The position numbers and the translations under genes are program-made. Below, piece after piece: positions 47,771 to 58,063 of a DNA stretch of 64,000 nucleotides. Location: NCBI GenBank assembly GCA_029532625.1, contig JARFXM010000004.1, positions 744,001 through 808,000 on the forward strand, given 5' to 3'. How positions within the stretch are numbered: position 1 is the first letter of the stretch; every line of letters starts with the position of its first letter. Source of the DNA: Lomentospora prolificans (taxonomy: Eukaryota > Ascomycota > Sordariomycetes > Microascales > Microascaceae). Below the pieces are notes generated by a model, which saw only the letters and a program-made list of their open reading frames with translations, made no database searches and had not been told where the DNA came from.

Positions 47771-50557
47771 ATAGGGGAGTAACCAGGTATCAAATGCGGG
47801 ATTGGTGGTAGCGACACGCGGCTGGCCAGCAAGGGATGAGGAATAAAAGAGTAAGGTTTAAAGGGGAAGTGGTGTGAGACTTTGTAAACCTGGGCTCGAG
47901 GTTTCTGGCGTTCGGCGTCTGTGAGTTTGCCGTTGCTCTGTGCTTTCTGGAGCAAGTGGAAATGGTGCGCTCTTCTTGGGGGCTTCTTGCTGTGGGCTCT
48001 CCGTGCCCAACAATGGAACAATGGGGAAGGAAGCTAAATTGACGGTGCACTCTTCGCTGGGTTGGGAACGTGTGGGTCGAAACGTTTCGGCTCGTGGATC
48101 GGGTCTAGTGCAAAAAGTTGGCTAGAAGCTTCCGTCGATGAGAGTGTCTTCTCGCTCTCGCTGCACGCTCCTTCCCTTAGGAAAATTCAAGCGCAATTAT
48201 TCGGTGCCTGCGCAAGGTGTCATAGATCTCGATATGGAGGGGCGTGTTCTTTTTCGGGGAGGAATTCCTGGATGGGCAGCCGTCGGTGGCAAGTATGACG
48301 ACGGACGAAAGCGCAACGTGGGAGATTCGGGCTCTGAGAGGAGCTCCGGGGAGTTTGTCTAAAGGGGGTGCGCGTAATAGCTCTCTGGGGGATTGGACGG
48401 ATCTTGGACGACGAGGAAAAAACTTGGCGCAAAACAGTCGTCGACGGCAACCAGTATTAAGCGACGATGATTGATAAGGAGAGATAGCACAACCCGGGAG
48501 ATGAAAAGGGAGAAAGAACAGGAAGATGGGGGAAGATCATTAAGAGTCGAAAAATAAGCTTGGACAGTACGATGTAGATGATCAAGGGAGGGAAAGAGCG
48601 ACCGAGGGAACACTAGCAGGTCCTCCGTCCGGTGTTAAAACTCGATGGCGTCAATCAAGAGCTGGCGGCACTGCACGCTCACTCAGATACCATGCACACA
48701 GAGTATCAGCCGTGTCGAGTGCAGAGTGCAGATGCAGCTCTCGGGTAATAATGTTTAACAGCTCTATACTCAATGCGGATGCTAATGCTTCGATTACTAG
48801 ACTGCGAAAATTGACTCCTCGAGGGAGATTAAACGATGCTCCTAGCATCCCCCGTTCCAACCTCGAACAAGGCGTTAGAGCAGCCTAGCCACATCTCCCC
48901 CAGCCCATTTACACCGGGGTATACTTCGCAACGACGAGTAGGTGAGATAAAGGGGGGCCAACCCAGAAGGCGCGAGAAAGAGGGAAAGAACCCAAAAAAA
49001 AAAAAAAAAAACAGGTCCCCAATCCCCAGTAAACAAATCACTCTGCCAAACTATCCAGGTCTCGGTCCTCTTGACAAATTCCCAATAAAATGAGGGAGGG
49101 CGCCGAGCGGAAATTTTTCATATGCAATAGGGGGGGCCGTTTGCAAAGTCCTCATTCCCCCTTGCGCGTTTTTGGCCCGGTGTCTTGGCGCTTCCCTCTG
49201 TCACGTCATGTCACGGTCAACGGGGAAGCTGAGGGAGATGAAAACAAAAGGAAATGCGGACGGGACGGAATCCGGTAATGAAGCTCGAGTCCCACCCTGG
49301 TCAGCTCACAGGAAGTACGACTTCGGAGAGGGAGCTGTGACCACTCTGGCCAGAAAAGGACTTGGCCAGGTTCGGAATGACGAGATTTCAGGCAAGCCAC
49401 ACCCTTTGGGACATGGCTCACGTGAGCCGTCGGAAGTGGCTGAACGCGGGTTGAGGAAGTGACGCTGGCCGGCAAACGTGAGACCAGGGAAGAGACGACG
49501 CGCAGGCCGATTCGGGGAGGTGCTTGAAATATTAAGCTCGTGGCCATGGGAAGAAATTGATGAGCTGTTGGGCGAGACATGATGAAGGATAGGCTGAGAC
49601 GGCGAGCCGACCATTAAATCTGCTGTGTAGAACGCCATACCTGATAAACAGTGACGGGAAACTTGAACTCCTTTATCACAGCCGGTCCTGTATGAAGAAT
49701 AGATGTCGCGACTACAGCTGGCCTGTTAATGGCGCTTGACCGGAAGCCATTCACATTCATGACGTACATCTAACAACGTGGAGACGGGGAAAAAAAAGAA
49801 AAGAGAAATTATAAGCATATTATGGACACCCAAATAAAATCTATTATACAACCTCAAACTTCCTAAAGTGATCAGCTTATCCACAAGCTTAGTCCAGATC
49901 GACTAAAGAAAGTATCGAGAAAAGTGCCGTCAGATGAACCATCCGCTTTTTTTTTTTTGGTCGAGGGAGACTCTGTCACCTCTGTTATCACTAACTCCGC
50001 CTGCCGTCCGTTTGAGGGAAACCAAAGGTACGAGACAAGAACTGCGAGCATGATATTAAAATGCCCCCCCCCCCCCCAACTTTTCCCCAGACTCCGTCGG
50101 AAATTGCGCAAAAACCGTTCCAAACTCGACATCTCTTGGGGGGGCGTCCTCGACTGTGTTTGCTTATGATATTTTTTTTTCTTCCGTTGCTTGCCAATTT
50201 GCGTTCCGTATAGCAAATTTGTCGAGTACAAGGGGAGAACCGTCGTTCCCAACCGGGTGCGACTGTGAGGCCCAAAAGGTTGGTGCAAGCGTGAGTTACG
50301 CATGGATAAAAACATGATACAGAAACGAGAAGAGAAAATGGAAAAAAAATCATCTGGCAAAGAGCCTGGGAACGGGCATTAATTGCCGAATTATCCCAGC
50401 TAAAAGACACAGGTCTGATGGCCTGGAAACCATATCCCAGGGGAGACCAAGGGTCGTCCGGGGAGGCACATTGACCCAAAGTAGACAACTAAGTCGCTCG
50501 GGAGCTCTTGTCAGCACACTTGCTAAGCTTGTAGGCAAAAGGTTTGTGCTGGGGTTA
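47771..50557. other. Intergenic between PCT1 and HRP1; no gene seen
   Basis: This contains the upstream region of the cytidylyltransferase gene and the 3' flank of the RNA-binding protein gene. Only short frames are present. There is an A-run at about 48994-49010 and a C-run of 14 at about 50064-50077. Confidence 0.45.
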
Positions 50558-53500
50558 TTAGCCGCGAGCGTAGGGATGGAACCCGCGGTTGCCACCACGG
50601 CCACCACCTCGATAGTTAGCGCCAGGCCGGCCAGCGTTCTTGGGTCCGGTGGGCGCGTTCGCCGGAGGGGCATTAGTGGGATCGGAAGGCCCCTGAGGCA
50701 TGTGCGGATGTCCTCCGCCCCGCTTAGGGAAGCCTCCACGGCCGCCACCCTGAGGAATGTTAGGCTGAGGAACATCGTCGTACATGCCCTCCCAGGAAGT
50801 AGGAGCAGCGCCGCCACCGCCCATCCCGTAGCCGCCTCCTTGGTTGTACTGGTTCTCACGCCCGCCGCGACGACCTTGCTGCTGGTTATACATTTGCTGC
50901 TGGTCGTAGTTGCCGCCGAAGCCGCCTCCCTGGCGGCCGCCCTTGTTGCTTTGGTCCATGCCGCTAGGTCCGCCCTGTGCGCCCATCATCTGTTGCATTT
51001 GCTGCATCATTGCCGGGTTCATCTGTCCCATCATGGCGTTTGGCCCCTGGCCTTGGCCGCCGCCTCGACCCTGGTTCATCATTTGCTGCTGCATCTGCGC
51101 CATCATCATCTGCTGCATCATGGGGTTCATAGTGCCCATTCCACGGCTCATGGCCAACTGTTGTTGCTGCATTACCGAGAAGTACTGCTGCATGCGCTGC
51201 ATATACTGCGCCATAACCTGCGGGCTCATGCCGGCAGCGTTCATCTGGTTGCCCATTGAAGTCTGCTGGCTTGCAGGCTGCTCCTCGCCCTTTCGGAACT
51301 TATTGCGGCGGGCGGCCTCTTCTTCTTCGCGCATGTTGCCTCTAGGTTGCGCCTTTTTAACCTCGATAAACTTGCCGTGAATTTCCAGCTTGGCGTTAAG
51401 GCAGGCATCGACGCCCGACTCATTCTCGAAGGTGACAAAGCCAAAGCCTCGAGGGCGGCCGGTGTCCTTGTCCATCATCAGGGTAGCATCCACCACGCGA
51501 CCAAACTGAGCAAAATAGTCTCTAAACTCTTGATCAGTGGTCTCTTGGCTGACACCACCCACGAAAATTTTACTGGTCTTTTCTTGCTCGTCGCGAGGAA
51601 TCGCCCGCTTGGGGTCGATCTAGGGTTCGGTTAGAGAAAGGTCGTCCCATCTTCGAGTAAATGGGAGGATAAAAACTCACAATCTTGCCATCGAGAAAAT
51701 GCTCTTTCACCATGACAATGTTAACCGTCTTAGCATCCTTGAATGTGAGGAAACCAAAACCTCGCGATCGTCCGGTATTGTTGTCACGCATGACCGTGCA
51801 TTCAAGAACCTCGCCGAACTGCGAAAAGTAATCCCTTAAAGATTCTAAAGGATATACCGTTAGCACCATACGATTCGGGCCTACAACGCGCCTGAAGTAA
51901 TAAAAGGATTGTCTTACGATCCGTGGTCTCCCAGTTAAGTCCGCCGATAAACATCTTTCTATAGAGACATTCCAGTTAGCAAACTACGTCCGAGCCCAAA
52001 TCCGGCGCAACGGCAAATGCAAAAACGAGAAAAATCAAGTGGCAGAGCAAGCCTGGTCTTGCTACCAGGATAGCGATAAATCAGGAGCGCAAGCAGGAGG
52101 TAGCAGGGTGCTGCTGCATGTTTGTGGGATTGCATTGGATAGCCGCACATCCCCCCTCTGTGGCAGGAGGCATGTGTGGGCGGGGAGTCAGGTTGCCTGC
52201 AAGCCACCGGTGGTGGGACGGTATTAACCGCAAGGCTCGCAGCATGGATTGGACCAATACAGCTTAATGCATGAAATGAGCGGCAGGGTATCATATCCTA
52301 TCCACCATCGTACCCAGGATTACGAGACTCAGGTCGAAGAGTGCTACGTTGTTTCTTGGTGATTCCAAGCTCAACAGCGCGAAGATGACTTTCCAAATCC
52401 CCGAAAAGATCGATATCCAGCTCGGTGTCGCCATTAGATTCACCCTCCCCGTTGATGGAAGATAGGTCCTCTTCAGGCTTCACCTCATCGCCCCATTCCG
52501 TCTCAGACGCAACTCCAGAGTCGCCATCGCCACGGTCTGTGGCTCTAGTGCGAACCACGAATTCCTCCATTGTGTAAATGCTGAGGTTGTAAATAAAAGT
52601 GTTCGGTGGAAATTATTTTGATAGGCGGCAGAAAAGATTGCCAGGCCCCGAGGGGAACAGAAAAGCTAGCCCGGTCTTTGGATGGCGGATGGATGATGTT
52701 GACGATAGAATCCCGGGCGATGATGGTTCATTCTCTTGCACTGAAGCTATAAACGCGACCGGCGGCGTTGTGAAAATAGCAGGCCACGCCTTCCTCTTCT
52801 TGGTCACTATCCAAAACAGGAGCCATTTCAATATGCCCGTTGGCGACTGCTAGAAACGGAGAGCTAGGACTCGTGAATCACTTGTTGGTTGTCTCCTTCC
52901 AAACCGTACTGATAATCCACGCCTTCCTTTCCTTCCACGGCGCCGAGGGCGGTCACCATCATCATAGAATTATTCCTAGGACGGCTGGCAACGAGCTATG
53001 AGGTCTCCGCTTGTTGGGGACGCCCAACACTATAAGAGCTCCATGTGAAGGTAGGAACCCAGTCACAGTGTCGGACGCCAAAAGTATTTCTCAAAAATGA
53101 GAAGCACAACGTAGCGTGTTGATCAGGTCATAGCTGCAGTCGTAAAAGTATTCGTATGTCTTTGCTATCGCTTCATGACCTCTTCTGCTCTTGCTAGGTA
53201 CTGGCTTGAGAGATAAACTCGTTGCATATCCTGCTACAGCCAACGGAGAGACGGCGAATATCAATCCTCTCGACGGGTTTTAACTTATCCACACCCGATA
53301 TGATAGCCCGCCAGCAGCCACCATGACGAGAGTACGGCCTAGCTACCATACCTAGGTCATTTTGTCGGTAATCCCAATTCTTTCCTTGGTAAGTTTCCCT
53401 TCGGGTTCGAGTAGCTGGGCTCAATATAGACAATGCGTGTCTAGGCCAGGATATATAACCGTTTTCGAGTACGAAGCCATGAGAGGGGACCAGCCCAACA

Positions 53501-54365
53501 TTCCACTAGCCGGGTCGTTCCGCGACCTCGAGAATTGATCATATCCAAGGGACGTTTACCCGCTTCCTCTCGACCTGGGGCCACGGAGTATCGACTTCAA
53601 TACTCCTATAAGCCTCGGGATAGCAGCTACCTCCCAGGGTATGCCTTTGATAGCCAACCAAGACCAAAGCCCACGTCCCGCGGCAACCGTGGATCCAACC
53701 CGTCCGAAGGAATAGCACCCTCCATCATCTGATCCACGACTGAACCCGTCTATACCATCTGCAAGCGGGTGCCGGGCAGCATTATGTGGCAATCGACCAC
53801 GAACCGAATCACAGAAATTGGAATCACGCAAATAGCACAAGATAAAAACTGGAATAAGTATACGTACCCATCTTCCTTGGTCGAACCAGGGACTTTGCTA
53901 TATGAGTTTGTCATTGATGAGGGAGAGTCAGGCATGTCTTGTCGTTGAGACTGGAAGTGTTGCAGCTGTTGTTGAAGTTGCTGCTGCTGTTGCTGCAATT
54001 GTTGTTGCTGCTGAGGAGGTGGTGATCCTGCAGGTTCAGGGTCCCCCAAATCGAAATCTACATCGCCCTCATCATCATCTTGGTCCTGCGCATCACCGGG
54101 AGAGTCATCTCGACTCGGCGCCTCGACGGCTGGCGCGCTGGGTTCCTTTGATATCGTGGGAGCGCTAGCAGCGGCGGCTGGAGCGGCTGCAGGAGGGGCA
54201 GACTTCGGGGCTTCATCATCGTTGTACCTAGAGAGGGCGTCAGCGGTGGTAAATGGAATATGAACCTCACATTGTTCGGTAATTAGAAGAAATAGGTCCC
54301 ACTGGATGGATAGAAACATACAGATCAGCGAAGAGATCGTCGTCAAAGCCCTCAGGTTCAGTCAT
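50558..54365 (-). CDS. HRP1: Hrp1/Nab4-like hnRNP, two RRM domains, 556 aa, five exons
   Basis: Nuclear RNA-binding protein; the yeast relative is the cleavage factor I subunit Hrp1, acting in mRNA 3'-end formation and export. Exons (minus): 54365-54322, 54227-53868, 51958-51918, 51844-51681, 51619-50558; introns 94, 1909, 73 and 61 nt; 1671 nt in frame. Residues 1-135 are acidic then Ala/Pro- and Gln-rich. RRM1 starts at 136 (KMFIGGLNW as RNP2; RSRGFGFLTF as RNP1) and RRM2 at 220 (KIFVGGV; RPRGFGFVTF), joined by the short linker IDPKRAIPRDEQEKTS characteristic of the family. The C-terminal half is Met/Gln-rich then Gly/Arg-rich (RGG-like), ending FHPYARG, as in methylated, prion-like hnRNPs. 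The exon 2/3 junction restores GKMFIGG, supporting the very long intron 2. That intron holds another open frame (see 52298-52570). Confidence 0.92.
51959..53867 (-). other. Unusually long intron (1909 nt) of the HRP1 gene
   Basis: Donor GTACGT at 53867 and acceptor CTATAG ending at 51959. All other introns in the reliable genes of the window are 51-264 nt. It contains the 90-codon frame at 52298-52570 and otherwise no clear coding sequence. Its size leaves room for an internal promoter, a non-coding RNA or retained regulatory sequence. Confidence 0.8.
52298..52570 (-). CDS. Intronic open frame of 90 codons: alternative first exon of HRP1 or nested small gene
   Basis: A complete ATG-to-stop frame inside HRP1 intron 2, same strand. 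The start context (CACAATGG) is good. The product is acidic (DEVKPEEDLSSINGEGESNG, then DTELDIDLFGDLESHL) with a basic end (ITKKQRSTLRPESR). No known domain is recognised. A possible donor, GG|GTACGA, ends at 52314 and leaves a two-base overhang, the same phase as HRP1 exon 2. Splicing to exon 3 would give an Hrp1 isoform in which an acidic 85-residue leader replaces the Gln-rich N-terminus and RNPG joins directly to KMFIGG. Read through to its own stop at 52298 it would be a nested 90-residue protein. Both are inference; chance is the third possibility. Confidence 0.4.
   Translation of the reverse strand: MEEFVVRTRATDRGDGDSGVASETEWGDEVKPEEDLSSINGEGESNGDTELDIDLFGDLESHLRAVELGITKKQRSTLRPESRNPGYDGG
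53945..54020 (-). repeat. Glutamine-coding CAG/CAA repeat in HRP1 exon 2
   Basis: Mixed CAG/CAA codons give a Gln tract of about 20 residues broken by Leu. The codon mixture limits slippage. Gln tracts are common in fungal hnRNPs and may promote condensation. Confidence 0.8.
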
Positions 54366-55355
54366 AGTCGCGTTGTGATCAGTGCCTTGGTAAGCCTTGG
54401 TAAGATGAAATGGTGAACCTTGACGGGAGTGAATTGGGGAATGAGGAACGCTGGCAGGGAGGCAAGGTCAATGGCTTGAAAGTGGCTGTTTTGGGGGGAA
54501 GAGAGACTCGCGTACGTGGGGAGATGGGAAATGGATGGCGAAGAGATAGAAGAGAGAGAAAGAACTTGGAGCTAGCTGCCGTTTTGCCTGTCGCGAATTA
54601 CTAGTTTCACAGGCGACTGACTTTGACTTTCCTCACCTACGCCTCTTCCTCGAGCCGAAGATATTCCTGCAATGTAGTCACGTGGCTCCCAGCCACAACA
54701 CCGGTGGCACGATGCAACTTTTTGCCAGACAAGAGCGTTGCCGGTTTCCGGCATCCGTACAGGGGAAGAGGAAGAAGCTTCAAATAATATCAGATTCAGA
54801 GACCGATAAGTCTGAGACAATGATGCATATCTAGATTTTCTTAGCCAAAATGCATGACATTATATCAATTCGTCCCCTCCCAAAGATCCATTCCTTCTGA
54901 GTATCCCTGCCGATAGAACCTCTTCCCACCTCACTTGCTGGCCGTTGCCGGAGTCTCCACAAGCAGGGAAGTCTTGGGCTTTAAGGTAATAATTCTCGTA
55001 TACAAGCGCATCTAAAAGGGGTTTCCATGGCTATTGGCGTAGATAGGGCATAGTAAACATAGACACTCGGTCTAAACATCACATTAGAGGAGAGTGCCAG
55101 GTATCCGGAAAAGCCACACAAGGAGATCCAGACCATGTGCAGAATGTGGCTGATGTCAAAGACGCCGACCTTGTGCTAGTGGTGGTAGCGCCCCAAGTGC
55201 CCCTCCAACTGGTGGCGATGGACCTGCAGTTGCAGGGGCCTTTCCAAGACCACCTGCCCGCCTTCTCAGGCCGCTTGGCTCTTCTCTCCAAACCTACGAT
55301 TCCCAGCTTTTCGCAAACATAATGTGGTAGTGGGTATAATCAGCCAGACTAAATC
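54366..55355. other. Shared intergenic region between divergent HRP1 and GYP1
   Basis: About 1 kb separates the two start codons. Short frames are present on both strands around 55080-55320, without domain or splice support. It should hold both promoters. Confidence 0.5.
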
Positions 55356-57621
55356 ATGTTCTCTGGCTCAGGGAGCGGCAAGAAGCCGCAGCAACAGGTA
55401 CGTCTGCCCCGCCTATGGAGCTTCAAGCCAGATCTAGAACCGGGCTCTGACGACTAACTCCAGACCAAGGAAATGGTCCAGGTCGGTGAGTTTAGCTACC
55501 CTTCCCCTTCCCTCGACAGAGTCGTACTCCTATTTTCTGTCAAACATCCAAACCTTATGTTAACAATTACCGCCCGTCCTTCATTTTAGACCGTTCAAGG
55601 TACGTTTCTTGTCACGAGAGCAACGCCGAACCCCTCAAGGGACTTCAACCTTCGCATCTTGAAAGACTAACGTTGAATACCAAGCTCGGGATCGCCTTTC
55701 TGGAAAGCGCCCAATCAGCGAGAAACAACACCTAAGCGACCCAGTCGCGAATCTAATATAGTAGTGGGCGCGGCCTATTCGCATGCAGACATTCTCAGAC
55801 TCGATCAGCTGTTCGTCCCCAGCCCCGCGGGATGCCACGATTCTCTCCTCTAACATAAAATAGCAGTGTTTCCGGTTCCTCCTCCCGACCCCAGACACCG
55901 CCGTCTTCTTCATCCAACAAGCTACGGCCCGGAGAAACGTCCCCCCCTCACCGTCAAACCTCTGGGAGAGCCTCACCTCCGTTCAAACACTACATTAACT
56001 TTCTTTCAACGACGAACGATGACTGGAAGGCTGATGAGGACGAGATACTGGGATATGAGGATGATGATGGTGATGATTTCGGGCTACCAAGCTTGTCAAA
56101 TATGAAGAGGAGGAAAAAGAAGATCGCGGCGGGGCACAGCGCTGTAGACGATTCGCCTGGGGCGACCCTCTCTCCAAGGTTAGACGGGTCATTCGGAGCC
56201 TTCCACTCGAGACGGTACTCAAATAGTGCGGATATCGCGATTGAGCGTCCAGCTCCCACATATCCCCTTCCTAAGAAGAGCGAAGGCAAGATTCTCAGGC
56301 CCCAATACAAGGAGATATTACGAGGTACGCCGCCCCTTACTTGTTAGAAAGCACTCTCAGCTCACACCTCGTCTAGATCCCGCCAATGCCCTTCATCTCA
56401 TAAATTACCCATCCATTCCCCCGAACGCCACCCCCAAGGAAGCAGAAACCATCAACTCCAAAATCTCCCGCATAGACAAGTTTAAGAAGCTCCTCCAAGC
56501 AACTTCAATATCACTCCCCGAACTCCGTAAGCTCGCCTGGTCTGGCGTCCCCGAAGAGGTCCGCGCCATGACCTGGCAACTCCTCCTAAGCTACCTACCC
56601 ACCAATAGTGAGCGCCGCGTTGCCACACTCGAGCGCAAACGTAAAGAGTACCTCGACGGCGTCCGGCAAGCTTTCGAGCGTGCTGGGGTCGGCGCTCAGT
56701 CCAATGCTGGCGGTTCAGGGCACATGCCCGGCAAAGCGCGCGGTCTCGACGAGGCCATCTGGCATCAGATAAGCATCGACGTGCCGCGAACAAATCCCCA
56801 CCTGGAACTATATGGCTATGAAGCAACGCAACGTTCCCTGGAGCGTATCCTCTATGTCTGGGCTGTGCGGCACCCCGCCAGCGGTTACGTCCAGGGCATC
56901 AACGATTTAGTCACGCCCTTCTGGCAAGTTTTTCTGAGCGTTTACATTGCCGACCCGAACATTGAAACAGGAATGGACCCAGGCCAGCTGCCCAAGCCCG
57001 TGCTGGACGCGGCGGAGGCGGATTCATTTTGGTGTCTGACGAAACTGCTTGATGGTATACAGGACCACTATATAGTTGCGCAGCCGGGTATTCAGAGACA
57101 AGTTGCTGCGCTTAGAGACCTCACAGCTAGGATCGATTCGGGCCTTGCGAAGCACCTGGAGAGCGAAGGCGTGGAGTTTATACAATTTAGTTTCCGGTGG
57201 ATGAATTGTCTCCTCATGCGAGAGATATCCGTCAGAAATACGATACGAATGTGGGACACGTACTTGGTAAATAATCTCTTCTTTATCTCCCCCCCCCCCT
57301 CCCCTTGGGGGCCCAGCACAACCAACTATGCGGAAGAAACAACTAACCCGTCCGTAACAGGCCGAAGAGCAAGGCTTCTCTGAATTCCATCTCTACGTTT
57401 GCGCGGCCTTCCTTGTCAAGTGGTCCGACAAACTCATTAAGATGGACTTCCAGGAAATCATGATGTTCCTTCAGAGCCTCCCCACCAAGGAATGGGGTGA
57501 GAAGGACATCGAGATGCTCCTCAGCGAGGCCTATATCTGGCAAAGCCTCTTCAAGGGCTCCGCGGCGCACCTGAAGGGTCCTGCGACTGGACGCTCGCCC
57601 CTCGGAAATCTACAGCTTTGA
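55356..57621 (+). CDS. GYP1: Gyp1-like Rab GTPase-activating protein (TBC domain), 561 aa, six exons
   Basis: Accelerates GTP hydrolysis by Rab proteins; the yeast relative acts on Ypt1 at the Golgi. Exons: 55356-55397, 55464-55485, 55590-55599, 55864-56324, 56377-57266, 57361-57621; introns 66, 104, 264, 52 and 94 nt; 1686 nt in frame. The N-terminal third is disordered (Ser-rich, then DDWKADEDEI and a basic KRRKKK). The TBC domain starts near 228 (ELRKLAWSGVPEEVRAM). Both catalytic fingers are present: Arg316 in ISIDVPR and Gln351 in YVQG. RMWDTYL ends exon 5, and exon 6 carries the last helices (FHLYVCAAFLVKWSDKLI). Exon 2 is 22 nt and exon 3 only 10 nt; together they encode TKEMVQVDRS plus part of the next Arg/Ser codon. 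The alternative is that exon 2 ends at 55481. The TBC part is certain, the small 5' exons less so. Confidence 0.92.
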
Positions 57622-58063
57622 AACGAGCATCGTTGTCTTGCATTGAGTCGACAGGATGGAAGATGGGAACCGTTTTCTTTTTCTTTTCTTTTCTTTTTCT
57701 AGACGTACGGTGAAAAAGAGAAGGCATCCATTCGTCGTTGTTCTCTCTTTCGGGTTCAACGATTTGGGTTTTGATCACTTGTCATCTACTTTTTTTTTCT
57801 CTTCTCTTTTGGCATGGCGCGATATATTTGATAGACCAAGACGGTCCTTCTCTTCTTGCTAAAAAAAAACTATGTATGCATTGTTAATGCCCATAAAACC
57901 CCCCAAACAAAGATAATGAAACTACGAGGTCCTTTACATGAAATAAGAGAAAAACTAAAAGACAAAAGGTTTCCCGGATGTTTGTTTCATGCTGTGTTAG
58001 GATCATCACGACCCCTAATTCTTAAACTTTTCTTGTTTGGTCCTCACACCCCTAGACAGCGAT
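57622..58063. other. Convergent 3' region between GYP1 and MPP10
   Basis: About 440 bp between two stop codons, AT-rich with T-runs (57660-57700, 57788-57800). It should hold both 3' UTRs and polyadenylation signals; overlapping transcript ends are likely. Confidence 0.5.

Noticed and set aside
50471..51259. 262-codon plus-strand His/Leu/Ala-rich frame
   Set aside because: Antisense shadow of the Met/Gln/Gly-rich tail of HRP1.
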